Shown here: positions 16,211 through 24,524 of the stretch, piece after piece
How positions within the stretch are numbered: position 1 is the first letter of the stretch
Layout: every line of letters starts with the position of its first letter
Source of the DNA: Kitasatospora sp. NBC_00315
Lineage (GTDB): Bacteria > Actinomycetota > Actinomycetes > Streptomycetales > Streptomycetaceae
Direction of reading: 5' to 3'
DNA length: 64,000 bases
Assembly (NCBI RefSeq): GCF_041435095.1
Contig: NZ_CP108025.1
Coordinates: 6,262,001-6,326,000 of the forward strand
Program-made: the position numbers and the translations under genes
The notes under the pieces: model-generated
Seen by the model: the letters and a program-made list of their open reading frames with translations, nothing else
Databases searched by the model: none
Told to the model about the DNA's origin: nothing

Positions 16211-16320
16211 TGGCGACGGTGGCAGTGGCTTCGTCGGGGGCCGGGTGGGCGCCGCGCCGCAGCCGTGCTTTCCGGCGGCCCGACGGTCCCGATGTTGGCC
16301 CGGGTACGCGCCCGCTTACG

Positions 16321-16337
16321 CGTTCACTACGTGAACG
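16321..16337. promoter_or_regulatory. Palindromic operator upstream of MMPL gene
   Basis: CGTTCAC-TAC-GTGAACG, perfect 7-bp arms, about 120 bp upstream of the MMPL start. TetR-family repressors often bind such sites near exporters, but no regulator gene is adjacent. Confidence 0.5.
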
Positions 16338-16456
16338 AATTGTGTGACGAGGGGCTCATTGCACCCCTATGGGTCTTTCATGTCTCAGCGCCTACCTTGG
16401 GGTGAGTTGCCCGACGGGCCCCTCCGGAGCCCCCTGACGCAAGGCACCCCCCGCAT

Positions 16457-18778
16457 ATGCGCCGAATCACCGCAGTGACCACCGACGCTCCTGCATCCGA
16501 CGCCCCCGAGGTCCGCGGCCGGCTGGCCGCCCTGGGACGGTTCTGCTTCCGGCGGCGTCGCTGGGTGCTGGGCCTGTGGGCCGTGGTCCTGGTGGTCGGG
16601 GTGCTGATCGGCGGCCGGGTGTTCGAGGGGAGCGTCGCCGGCGCCTCCGGAAGCTCCGAGGCGGATCGCGGCACGTCCGTGGTCACGGCGGCCGATCCCG
16701 CGAAGGGATCGGTCACCGCCGTGGTCGACGGCGTCCCGGTGGACGACCAGCCGGTCCGCGCGGCCGTCACCAAGGCCGCCGCCGAGATCGCCGCCCTGCC
16801 GGGAGTGGTCTCCGTCACCGACGCCTACGGCCCGGGCGGCGCGGCCCTGCGCTCCGCGGACGGCAACGCGAGCCTGGTCAGCGTCCGGATGGCCGACGCC
16901 GGCGACAACGCCCAGCTGGACACCGTCGTCCACCACCTCTCCACGATCGAGGCGGACGGCGCCCACGTCACCGTCGGCGGGGACCTCGTGCTCCAACAGG
17001 AGGTCAAGAAGCAGACGGCGAGCGACACCCGCTTCGGCGAGATCGTCACCCTGCCGCTGACCCTGATCGTGATGGTGCTGGTCTTCGGCGGCCTGGCGGC
17101 CGCCAGCCTGCCGCTGATCGGCGCGGTCGCCTCGGTGGGCGGCGCGCTGCTGGCGATGTTCGGGTTCAGCAAGATCATGGACATCGACACCAGCGTGCTG
17201 CCGATCGCCACCGTGCTCGGCCTCGGCCTCTCCATCGACTACGCCCTGCTGATGGTCAACCGCTTCCGTGAGGAACGCGGGCACGGCGCGAGTGTCGCCG
17301 CCGCCGTGGAGCGCACCGCCGCCACCGCCGGACGTACCGTCGCCTTCTCCGGGCTGACCGTGGCCGTCGCGCTGTCCGGCCTGTTCGTCTTCACCAGCCC
17401 CGTCCTCGGCGCGGTGGCCGCGGCCGGCGTGAGCGTGGTGGTGATCGCGGTCGCGGCCGCGCTGACGCTGATCCCCGCGCTGCTCGGCTTCTCGGGCCAC
17501 CGGATCAAGGCGCCCGCGACGCCCGTACCCGACGAGGGTTTCTTCAGCCGTACGGTCCGACGGGTGCGCCGCCGCGCGGTGCCGGTGGCGCTGATCTGCA
17601 CCGCGCTGCTGGTCGCGGCCGGCGCGCCGTTCGCCGGCGCCCAGATGCGCAACTCCGGCGCGGCCGTCCTGCCCGCGTCCTCCGCCGGGCGACAGGTCTC
17701 GGAGACCGTCGACCAGCGCTTCCCGCAGGTCTCGGCGGCGCCCGTCACGGTCGTGGTCAAGGCCGGGCCGACGGTGGCCCAGGCGTACGCCGACGAGGTG
17801 GTGGCGAAGCTGCCGGGGGTCAGCGGGGTCCGGGCGGTGACGCCGGTCGGCGACCAGGTCTCCACCATCGACGTGCTGGTGGCGGGCGACCCGCAGGGCG
17901 GCGCGGCCAAGCAGGTGGTGAAGGAGCTGCGGGCCGACCGGGCCGGGCTGACCACGTACGTCACCGGCGGGGCCGCCTCGGTGGTGGACTTCCAGCACGA
18001 ACTGCTGACCCGGGGCCCCTGGGCACTGGGCCTGGTGGCCCTCGGCACGCTGATCCTGCTCTTCCTGATGACCGGCTCGGTGGTGATGCCGGCCAAGGCG
18101 CTGCTGATGAACCTGCTGTCGCTGGGGGCCTCGCTCGGTGCGCTGACCCTGGTCTTCCAGGACGGCTGGTTCAGCGGCCTGCTCGGCTTCAGCCCGGTCG
18201 GCGGTCTGGAGACCTTCATCCCGGTCCTGGTCTTCGCCTTCGCCTTCGGACTCTCGATGGACTACGAGGTGTTCCTGCTCGCCCGGATCAAGGAGCTGCG
18301 CGACCGGGGCCACAGCTGCACCCGGTCCGTCGAGCTCGGCCTGCAGCGCAGCGGGAAGATCATCACCTCGGCTGCCCTGCTGATGGTCATCGTCTTCGCC
18401 GGCTTCGCGGCCGGGGACATGCTGATGGTGAAACAGATGGGCATCGCGCTGGCGGTCGCCGTCGCGGTGGACGCGACGCTGGTGCGGTGCCTGCTGGTGC
18501 CCGCCGCGATGACCCTGTTCGGCGAGTTCAACTGGTGGGCGCCCGCGCCGCTGCGCAGGCTGCACCGGCGCTTCGGACTCAGCGAGCACGTCGAACTGCC
18601 GCCGATCACGGCTCCCGGCGCTCCCGTCGCGGCTCCCGGCGCTTCCATCCCGACTTCCGGCGCTTCCGTCCCGGCTCCCGACGCTCCCGTCGCGACTTCC
18701 GGCGCTCTCCTCCCCGCGCAGCGCGGCCGGAGCACCGCCGTCGGTGGCGACCTGGTGGGAGTCGCGGCCGAGCACTGA
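16457..18778 (+). CDS. MMPL-family RND-type exporter
   Basis: Inner-membrane transporter of 773 aa, related to mycobacterial MmpL lipid exporters and driven by proton flux. It has two similar halves, each with one helix, a large extracytoplasmic loop and five further helices. LGLGLSIDYALLMVNRFREE in the first half and FAFGLSMDYEVFLLARIKEL in the second contain the membrane Asp-Tyr pairs typical of MMPL proteins. The last 70 residues are low-complexity Ala/Pro/Ser with repeated APGAP-like units. ATG at 16457; the RBS is weak. The cargo is unknown. Confidence 0.93.
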   Translation: MRRITAVTTDAPASDAPEVRGRLAALGRFCFRRRRWVLGLWAVVLVVGVLIGGRVFEGSVAGASGSSEADRGTSVVTAADPAKGSVTAVVDGVPVDDQPVRAAVTKAAAEIAALPGVVSVTDAYGPGGAALRSADGNASLVSVRMADAGDNAQLDTVVHHLSTIEADGAHVTVGGDLVLQQEVKKQTASDTRFGEIVTLPLTLIVMVLVFGGLAAASLPLIGAVASVGGALLAMFGFSKIMDIDTSVLPIATVLGLGLSIDYALLMVNRFREERGHGASVAAAVERTAATAGRTVAFSGLTVAVALSGLFVFTSPVLGAVAAAGVSVVVIAVAAALTLIPALLGFSGHRIKAPATPVPDEGFFSRTVRRVRRRAVPVALICTALLVAAGAPFAGAQMRNSGAAVLPASSAGRQVSETVDQRFPQVSAAPVTVVVKAGPTVAQAYADEVVAKLPGVSGVRAVTPVGDQVSTIDVLVAGDPQGGAAKQVVKELRADRAGLTTYVTGGAASVVDFQHELLTRGPWALGLVALGTLILLFLMTGSVVMPAKALLMNLLSLGASLGALTLVFQDGWFSGLLGFSPVGGLETFIPVLVFAFAFGLSMDYEVFLLARIKELRDRGHSCTRSVELGLQRSGKIITSAALLMVIVFAGFAAGDMLMVKQMGIALAVAVAVDATLVRCLLVPAAMTLFGEFNWWAPAPLRRLHRRFGLSEHVELPPITAPGAPVAAPGASIPTSGASVPAPDAPVATSGALLPAQRGRSTAVGGDLVGVAAEH

Positions 18779-18788
18779 AGCCTTGACC

Positions 18789-18858
18789 GGCCGGTGTCGT
18801 CCGGCCGGTGTCGTTCGGCCGGTGTCGTTCGGCCGGTGCCGTTCGGCCGGTGCCGGGC
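18789..18858. repeat. 14-bp tandem repeat, five units
   Basis: Five copies of GGCCGGTGTCGTTC with one to three changes each, directly after the MMPL stop codon. Confidence 0.85.
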
Positions 18859-18967
18859 GACCAGGACCGACCGGGGCACGCGCTCCGGCAGCGCCGACCG
18901 GCGCCGTCCCACGAACACCGAACCGTCGTCGGGGAGGGCGACTTCGGGGGGTCGGTGCGGGTCTGGC

Positions 18968-18973
18968 TAGAGT
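18968..18973 (+). promoter_or_regulatory. Candidate -10 box of the PIG-L gene
   Basis: TAGAGT 59 nt ahead of the ATG; no clear -35 element. Confidence 0.35.
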
Positions 18974-19032
18974 GAGCCACTGCCGCGGGCGCCCTGAAGG
19001 TCGCCCGCCGAGGACCGGGGGGCCGACCCAGC

Positions 19033-21084
19033 ATGCGCTTCAAACCCATTGGCCGGGTCGTGACGGTGGCCGCCCTGGTGGCGGGAGCCACGGGAGCCGC
19101 GCTGAGCGCGGGAGTGGCGCTGGAGTCCGAGGGCGACGCGCCGGAGCAGGCCGTGGTCAGCACGAGCGCGGCCCCCGGCGGCGACGTCCGGCCGGCCGCC
19201 CCGGCCGCCTCGTACCTGCAGATCGTCGCGCACCAGGACGACGACCTGCTGTTCATGAACCCGGACATCACCCACCAGGGCAAGGCCGCCTCGGTCACCG
19301 TCTATCTGACGGCCGGCGAGGCCGACGGCGCCGGGTTCCGGGACCGCTGCGCGTACGCCGAGGGCCGCAAGGCCGGGGCCCGGGCCGCCCACGCCCGACT
19401 GGCGGGCACCGCCGACGAGTGGAACCGGGCGCCCCTCACCCTGGACACCGGCCGCACGGTCGAGGTCGACACCCTGGTCGGGGCGCCGCACGTGGCCCTG
19501 GTCTTCCTCGGGCTGCACGAGAGCGGGGATTCCGCCTTCAACCCGAAGGGCCGGTCCGGCGATCTGAAGAACCTGGCGATGGACCAGAACGCGCCCCCCA
19601 ACGTCTCGCTCGGCAGCCTGGCCACCGACGGCCGGTGCGATCCGGCGTACGCCGGGCAGAGCTACGGCCGGGGGGAGCTGGTCGGCACGCTGCTCGACCT
19701 GATGCGGCGCTTCCGGCCGACGGTGGTGCTCACCCAGGACCCGAAGGTCGGCCTGATCGGCGCCGACTACCACGCGAACACCGCCGAACGGGGCGACCAC
19801 GCCGACCACATAGGCGCCGCGCGGCTGGCCGGCGAGGCCCTGTCCGCGTACCACGGACCCGACGGCGACGGCCGGGTGCTGTCCCGCAGCTACCGCGACT
19901 ACAACATACGCTCGGCCCCGCCCAGCCTGGACGCCGCACAGACGGCGGCCAAGCGGCAGGTCTTCCTGGCGTACCTCGGGCCCGGCCAGTCCTTCGACCC
20001 CTCGCCCCGGCCGGACGAGGTCTCGTTCTACGGGATGTTCCAGAGCCGGCAGTACCCGCGCTGGTCCAACGGCACCGCCTGGTCGGCCCTGGACCGCAGT
20101 GGACGTCTGAACGCCTTCGCGGTGGTCGACGGCCGGGCCAAGACGTGGCGCGAGCAGGCCCCGGGCGGCCGCTGGAGCGGCCCGCGGGATCTCGGCAGCG
20201 GGCTGCTCGCACCCACACTGAGCGTGGTCAAGGGCGCCGACGGCCTGCTGCACCTGGTCGCGGTCCGCCTGAGTGACGATCAGGTCGTCACGGCGGACGA
20301 GAGCGCCCCCGGCATCTGGGGCCCTTGGAGCCCGATCGGCGCCCCGGGGCCCGGTGACCCGGCGCTGATCGGCACCCCGGTCGCGGTTCCCCGGCCGGGC
20401 GGCCTGCTGGTGTTCGTCCGCAACCCGGCGGGCGGGGTGAGCGCGCGCGGCCAGGGGCCGGACGGCGCCTGGGCGCCGTCCTGGACGGACCTCGGCGGCA
20501 CCGCCGTCCAGGACGGTCTGGCCGCCGCGCCGGTCGCCGACGGCCGGGTGGACCTCTTCGCGCCCGCCGCCGGGGGAGTCCTGCACTGGAGCCAGGCCGG
20601 GCCCGACGCCCCGTTCGTCCAGGACCAGGGCCTCGCCGGCGCCGTGCCCGCGGGGCCGCTGACGGCGACTCGCAGCGCGGACGGGCGGGCACAGGTGTTC
20701 TACGTTCAGGGCGGCACCGGGCAGGCCGTCACCCAGGGGCGGCAGGCCGACGGCAGCTGGAGCCTGGTCCCGGTTCCGCTGGGCGGTCCGGCCCTCCAGG
20801 AGGGCCTGGCGGTGGTCGACGGGGGAGACGGCCGACTGACCGTGGTCGCCCGCAACGCGGGCGGCGGCGTCAGCACCACCTCGCAGTCGGCGCCCGGCGG
20901 CGGCTTCGGCGCCGAGTGGCCGGATCTCGGGAGCACCGTGATCGGCACGCCGACGGCAGCCGTGGACTCGGCCGGCCGGGTGGTGGCGCTCGCGCTCGCA
21001 CCGGACGCCGGCCTGCTGGTGGCCCGGCAGCGCGCGGCGGGGGCCGGGCAGGCGTTCGGGCCCTGGGAGCCGGCCGGTTCCTGA
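19033..21084 (+). CDS. Secreted PIG-L family deacetylase with C-terminal propeller
   Basis: Exported enzyme of 683 aa. A signal peptide (MRFKPIGRVV then a hydrophobic Ala/Val core) and a linker precede a PIG-L/LmbE deacetylase domain (about 60-330). Its metal motif reads AHQDDDLLFMNPDI, a variant of AHPDDE, and the downstream GDHADHIGA supplies the further His. This family removes N-acetyl groups from GlcNAc-type substrates. The C-terminal 320 residues repeat short Trp/Gly motifs (WSGPRDLGSG, WGPWSPIG, WTDLGG, WPDLGS), like PLL-type beta-propellers that bind sugars. It may act on cell-wall or extracellular amino sugars. The ATG start fits the signal peptide. Confidence 0.9.
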   Translation: MRFKPIGRVVTVAALVAGATGAALSAGVALESEGDAPEQAVVSTSAAPGGDVRPAAPAASYLQIVAHQDDDLLFMNPDITHQGKAASVTVYLTAGEADGAGFRDRCAYAEGRKAGARAAHARLAGTADEWNRAPLTLDTGRTVEVDTLVGAPHVALVFLGLHESGDSAFNPKGRSGDLKNLAMDQNAPPNVSLGSLATDGRCDPAYAGQSYGRGELVGTLLDLMRRFRPTVVLTQDPKVGLIGADYHANTAERGDHADHIGAARLAGEALSAYHGPDGDGRVLSRSYRDYNIRSAPPSLDAAQTAAKRQVFLAYLGPGQSFDPSPRPDEVSFYGMFQSRQYPRWSNGTAWSALDRSGRLNAFAVVDGRAKTWREQAPGGRWSGPRDLGSGLLAPTLSVVKGADGLLHLVAVRLSDDQVVTADESAPGIWGPWSPIGAPGPGDPALIGTPVAVPRPGGLLVFVRNPAGGVSARGQGPDGAWAPSWTDLGGTAVQDGLAAAPVADGRVDLFAPAAGGVLHWSQAGPDAPFVQDQGLAGAVPAGPLTATRSADGRAQVFYVQGGTGQAVTQGRQADGSWSLVPVPLGGPALQEGLAVVDGGDGRLTVVARNAGGGVSTTSQSAPGGGFGAEWPDLGSTVIGTPTAAVDSAGRVVALALAPDAGLLVARQRAAGAGQAFGPWEPAGS

Positions 21085-21200
21085 GCACCGGGTTCCTGGG
21101 CGCCCGTTTCTGAGCACCGGGTTTCTCGGCGCCGGGTTCCTGGGCGCCGGGTTCCTGGGCGGCGGTTCGTCGGCGCCGGGTTTCGAACGCCGGGCCGCCT
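21085..21200. repeat. Degenerate 15-bp repeats
   Basis: Several imperfect copies of CACCGGGTTCCTGGG / CGCCGGGTTCCTGGG follow the PIG-L stop. No gene is seen between 21085 and 21289. Confidence 0.6.
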
Positions 21201-21289
21201 CCGCCCGAGGGTCCGCGCGTGGGTCTGCCCGTCGGTGTGCCCGCCCCTCGGTGTGCCCGCCGCGACGGCGGGCCGGAGCGGCTCGGGAG

Positions 21290-21799
21290 TCAGGCGAGGC
21301 GGCGCAGCAGTTCGATGCCGCAGCGAAGTTGGCGCTGCTCCTCGGCGGAGAGGCGTTCGGTGATGGCCGCCGCGATCCGGCCCTCCCGGCGGGCGCGCTG
21401 GGCGAGCAGGGCGGCGGTACCGGCCGCGGTCGCGGCGACCAGCAGCTTCCGGCCGTCGGTGGCGTGCCGCTCCTGGTGCACCAGCCCGGCGTCGGTGAGC
21501 AGTGCCACCGTCCGGGCCATCGACTGGTGCCGTACCCGCTGCCGCGCGGCGAGTTCGCTGGTGGTGCTCGGGCCCTCGCGGACGAGCAGCCCCAGGACAC
21601 TCGCCTGGTTCTGCGGCAGGGCGTCGTCCGTCCGCAGGGTGCGGACCAGGTGGCCGACGGCGGTGCGCAGGTCGGCGGCGAGCTCCAGCGGGTCCGGCGC
21701 GTCCTGCGGGTCCGGCACGTCCTGCGCGTCCGGCACGTCCGGCACGTCCTGCGGGTCCGTCGCGTCCTGCGGGACCGGTGTTTCCGGTGGTGACGTCAT
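21290..21799 (-). CDS. MarR-family transcriptional regulator
   Basis: Winged-helix regulator of 169 aa from the ATG at 21799. The N-terminal 38 residues are an acidic Asp/Pro repeat (DPQDVPDVPDAQDVPDPQD) encoded by tandem DNA repeats; the MarR domain follows, with LPQNQASVLGLLVREGPSTTSELAARQ (helix-turn-helix) and LLTDAGLVHQERHATDGRKLLVAATAAG (wing). It diverges from a metallo-hydrolase gene across 62 bp containing an inverted repeat, so it likely regulates both. The ligand is unknown. Confidence 0.92.
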   Translation of the reverse strand: MTSPPETPVPQDATDPQDVPDVPDAQDVPDPQDAPDPLELAADLRTAVGHLVRTLRTDDALPQNQASVLGLLVREGPSTTSELAARQRVRHQSMARTVALLTDAGLVHQERHATDGRKLLVAATAAGTAALLAQRARREGRIAAAITERLSAEEQRQLRCGIELLRRLA

Positions 21800-21820
21800 G
21801 GGTTCAGGGTACCGCCAGGT

Positions 21821-21850
21821 CTGCAGCAAAACTGCGCAGCCTTGCTGTAG
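21821..21850. promoter_or_regulatory. Inverted repeat between marR and metallo-hydrolase gene
   Basis: CTGCAGCAA and TTGCTGTAG form arms matching at 8 of 9 positions with a 12-bp spacer. A TAGAGT -10 candidate for the plus-strand gene (21848-21853) overlaps the right arm. A MarR operator is likely. Confidence 0.55.
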
Positions 21851-21861
21851 AGTCTGGAGAC

Positions 21862-22503
21862 ATGAAGCTGACCAAGTTGGGACATGCCTGCGTACGCCTG
21901 GAGCAGGGCGACACCACCCTCGTGATCGACCCGGGTGTCTTCACCGAGAGCGACGCGCTCGCCGGGGCCGACGCGGTGCTGATCACGCACGAGCACTTCG
22001 ACCACTTCGTGGAGGCGCAACTGCGCGCCGCCCTGGCGGCGGACCCGGCACTGCGGGTCTGGGCCAACCGCTCGGTGGCCGCGCAACTGGACGGTGTGGC
22101 GCAACGGGTCACGGTGGTCGGTGACGGCGACGCCTTCGAGGTGGGCGGCGTCTCCGTCACCGTGCACGGGGAGCTGCACGCGGTGATCCACCCGGACGTC
22201 CCCCGGGTCGGGAACATCGGATTCGCCGTCGACGGCCGGCTCTTCCACCCCGGCGACGCGCTGACCGTGCCGCCGCACCCGGTCGAGACCCTGCTGGTGC
22301 CGGCCGGTGCCCCCTGGGCCAAGCTCTCCGAGCTGCTGGACTACGTCCGCTCGGCCGGGCCCGGCCAGGCCCTCGGCGTTCACGAGGCGCTGCTCAGCGA
22401 GATCGGGCAGCAGTTCTACGGGCGCATGCTGGGCGAGGGTGGTCCGGGGACGGGAGCGCCCTTCCGTCAGCTGGCCGCCGGCGAGCAGCTCGACCTGGGC
22501 TGA
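21862..22503 (+). CDS. UlaG-like metallo-beta-lactamase-fold hydrolase
   Basis: Cytoplasmic metallo-hydrolase of 213 aa starting MKLTKLGHACVRLEQGDTT. The HxHxDH motif appears as THEHFDHF, GELHAVIH gives another metal His, and FHPGDAL supplies the bridging Asp, as in the L-ascorbate-6-phosphate lactonase (UlaG)-like group. Most actinobacterial members have no known substrate. The ATG has GGAG close upstream. It is controlled from the same intergenic region as the divergent marR. Confidence 0.9.
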   Translation: MKLTKLGHACVRLEQGDTTLVIDPGVFTESDALAGADAVLITHEHFDHFVEAQLRAALAADPALRVWANRSVAAQLDGVAQRVTVVGDGDAFEVGGVSVTVHGELHAVIHPDVPRVGNIGFAVDGRLFHPGDALTVPPHPVETLLVPAGAPWAKLSELLDYVRSAGPGQALGVHEALLSEIGQQFYGRMLGEGGPGTGAPFRQLAAGEQLDLG

Positions 22504-22557
22504 CGGCTCCCTCCGTCCTCCGGCGGCGTTCCCTCGACCGGCCGTGAGCCGCACCGA

Positions 22558-22563
22558 TAGCCT
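22558..22563 (+). promoter_or_regulatory. Candidate -10 box for a leaderless coaE mRNA
   Basis: TAGCCT exactly 6 nt before the coaE ATG, which would place +1 at or next to the start codon. Confidence 0.4.
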
Positions 22564-22569
22564 GACGGC

Positions 22570-23160
22570 ATGGTGAAGATCGGACTGACGGGCGGGATCG
22601 GCGCGGGCAAGAGCGCGGTGTCGGGGCTGTTCGCCTCGTACGGGGCGGTGGTGGTGGACTCCGACCTGATCGCTCGTGAGGTGGTCGCGCCGGGCACCGA
22701 GGGGCTGGCCGCCGTGGTGGCCGAGTTCGGCCCGGAGGTGCTGGTGGCCGACGGCTCGCTGGACCGCCCGGCGCTCGGCGCGCTGGTGTTCGGCGATCCC
22801 GGGCGCCTGCGGGCGCTCAACGCGATCGTCCATCCGCTGGTCCGGGCCCGCTCCGCCGAACTGGAGTCGGCGGCCGAGCCCGGAACGGTCGTCGTGCACG
22901 ACGTCCCGCTGCTCGCCGAGAACGGTCTCGCTCCGCTGTACGACCTGGTCGTGGTGGTGGACGCGTCCGACGAGACGCGCCTCGACCGGCTGGTCCGGCT
23001 GCGCGGCATGGCCGAGGCCGAGGCCCGGGCCCGGATGGCCGCACAGGCCACCCGGGAGGCCAGGCTCGCCGTCGCCGACATCGTGATCGACAACAGCGGG
23101 CCCCTCGACGCTCTGGCCCCGCAGGTCCGCCGGGTCTGGGACGGCCTGGCCGACCGCTAG
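22570..23160 (+). CDS. coaE: Dephospho-CoA kinase
   Basis: Last enzyme of coenzyme A synthesis: phosphorylates the 3'-hydroxyl of dephospho-CoA with ATP. It is 196 aa with P-loop GLTGGIGAGKSAVS at residues 5-18, the family DSDLIAREVVAPG motif, the lid region VHDVPLLAENGLAPLYDLVVVV, and RLVRLRGMAEAEARARMAAQ. Many actinobacterial versions carry a C-terminal UPF0157 extension; this one does not. In many actinobacteria coaE directly follows rpsA; here about 6.5 kb lies between. Confidence 0.97.
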   Translation: MVKIGLTGGIGAGKSAVSGLFASYGAVVVDSDLIAREVVAPGTEGLAAVVAEFGPEVLVADGSLDRPALGALVFGDPGRLRALNAIVHPLVRARSAELESAAEPGTVVVHDVPLLAENGLAPLYDLVVVVDASDETRLDRLVRLRGMAEAEARARMAAQATREARLAVADIVIDNSGPLDALAPQVRRVWDGLADR

Positions 23161-23422
23161 GTTCTCTACGGCGGATCCGGGGGCCGTCGCATGAGCGGAT
23201 CGCGGACGAGGCCCACGGTGCGCACCGAATCCGCCGCTACCTGCGTGGACGCGGAATCGGCCGCACCATCCCGGAACCCCGCGCCCGGCGGGCCGACCGC
23301 CCGCGACGTGATCCCACCGGGTGGAGGCGGTCCGCGGCGTCCCGGGCCGCGTCGGCGGCCGGATCGGCCGTACCCGTCCGGGTCGGTGGTACGGCCCTGG
23401 CCGGTCGATGGCGGCCCCTGGT
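23161..23422. other. Intergenic, no convincing gene
   Basis: An 82-codon plus-strand frame (23191-23439) exists but its codon bias is weak and it runs into the convergent VOC gene. I see no clear hairpin. Confidence 0.5.
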
Positions 23423-23809
23423 TCAGCGCGGCTGGATGAGGTCCCAGCGGTTGCCGTACAGGTCCTCGAAGACCGCCACCGAGCCGTACGCCTCGTGCCG
23501 GGGCTCCTCCAGGAAGGCGACCCCGGCGGCGGTCATCCGCCGATGGTCGGCCGCGAAGTCGTCCGAGGTGAGGAAGAGGCCGACGCGTCCGCCGGTCTGG
23601 TCGCCGATCCGTGCCACCTGCTCCGGCCCGGACGGGCGGGCCAGCAGCAGCCCGGTCTCCCGTGAGCCGCGCGGGGCGACCACCACCCAGCGGGCGCCGT
23701 CGCCGCGTGGGGAGTCCTCCCGCAGTTCGAAGCCGACCGCGTCGACGTAGAAGGCGATTGCCTCGTCGTAGTCGCGTACGAGCAGGGTGGTCAGTCCGAT
23801 GTGAGCCAT
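23423..23809 (-). CDS. VOC-family (glyoxalase/bleomycin-resistance-like) protein
   Basis: Small cytoplasmic protein of 128 aa with the paired beta-alpha-beta-beta-beta modules of the vicinal oxygen chelate fold: MAHIGLTTLLVRDYDEAIAFY at the start and AVFEDLYGNRWDLIQPR at the end. His 3 and the Glu of AVFEDLYGN are candidate metal ligands. Members range from lyases and dioxygenases to drug-binding proteins, so the role is open. A CAGGAT hexamer lies 6 nt before the ATG, suggesting a leaderless mRNA. Confidence 0.9.
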   Translation of the reverse strand: MAHIGLTTLLVRDYDEAIAFYVDAVGFELREDSPRGDGARWVVVAPRGSRETGLLLARPSGPEQVARIGDQTGGRVGLFLTSDDFAADHRRMTAAGVAFLEEPRHEAYGSVAVFEDLYGNRWDLIQPR

Positions 23810-23986
23810 CGGCCGATCCTGTCACAGCCGCCGGCGGCCCCGGCGACCCGCGCCCGGCCGCGCCCGGCCGTGGCGCCCCGTGGCGCCCTCGGCCCCGCAC
23901 CGCCTCCGGTCCGTCCGCCACCTGCCGCCCGGCGAGGAGCCTGACTGACTGTCTGCCTGACTGTCTGCCGGGCGGGCGGGCGGGCG

Positions 23987-24469
23987 TCAGTCCGCCGTGG
24001 TCTCCGGTCCCGTCCCCGGATCCCGGGTGAGCAGGTAGCGCGCACCCGGGCCGGCGGCGGCCGCGCGGTCACCGGCGTTGTAGAGGGCGCAGCGCGAGAT
24101 GGAGAGGCAGCCGCAGCCGATGCACCCGGTGAGCTTGGCCTTCAGCCGCTCCAGCTCGGCGATCTGCTCGTCGATCCGGGTCTGCCAGGAGGCGGCCACG
24201 CCGCTCCAGTCGGCGGTGCTGGGGGCGCGGTTGTCCGGGAGGCGGTCGAGCGCGGTCCTGGCCTCGTCCAGCGAGAGGCCGACGCGCTGGGCGGCGCGGA
24301 CGAAGGCGACCCGGCGCAGGGTCGCGCGCTGGAAGCGCCGCTGGCCGCCGGCGGTGCGCTCGGAGTGGATCAGCCCGAGCTTCTCGTAGTAGCGCAGGGC
24401 GGAGGTGGCCAGACCGCTGCGTTCGGCGAGCCGGCCGATGGTCAGGAGGTCGTGGCGGTTCGGTCCCAT
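23987..24469 (-). CDS. soxR: Redox-sensing MerR-family regulator SoxR
   Basis: Transcription activator of 160 aa that senses redox-cycling compounds through a [2Fe-2S] cluster. The N-terminal MerR helix-turn-helix reads LLTIGRLAERSGLATSALRYYE, a coiled dimerisation helix follows, and CIGCGCLSISRC gives cluster ligands Cys 116, 119, 121 and 127 with the exact SoxR spacing. On the minus strand TAGAGT ends 7 nt before the ATG at 24469, so the mRNA may be leaderless; a GTG three codons earlier is the alternative start. It diverges from a split transketolase. Confidence 0.96.
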   Translation of the reverse strand: MGPNRHDLLTIGRLAERSGLATSALRYYEKLGLIHSERTAGGQRRFQRATLRRVAFVRAAQRVGLSLDEARTALDRLPDNRAPSTADWSGVAASWQTRIDEQIAELERLKAKLTGCIGCGCLSISRCALYNAGDRAAAAGPGARYLLTRDPGTGPETTAD

Positions 24470-24490
24470 GTCGCTCACTCTAGCGGCTTG

Positions 24491-24510
24491 ACTTGAAGTC
24501 GACTTCAAGT
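24491..24510. promoter_or_regulatory. Perfect 20-bp palindrome, probable SoxR operator
   Basis: ACTTGAAGTCGACTTCAAGT is a perfect palindrome in the 56-bp gap between soxR and the transketolase gene, overlapping a plus-strand TTGACT (24488-24493). MerR regulators bind such dyads between -35 and -10. Confidence 0.75.
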
Positions 24511-24524
24511 TGCACGCTCTTTCC

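Noticed and set aside
23191..23439. 82-codon plus-strand frame after coaE
   Set aside because: Weak third-position bias, no recognisable motif, and it overlaps the end of the VOC gene.
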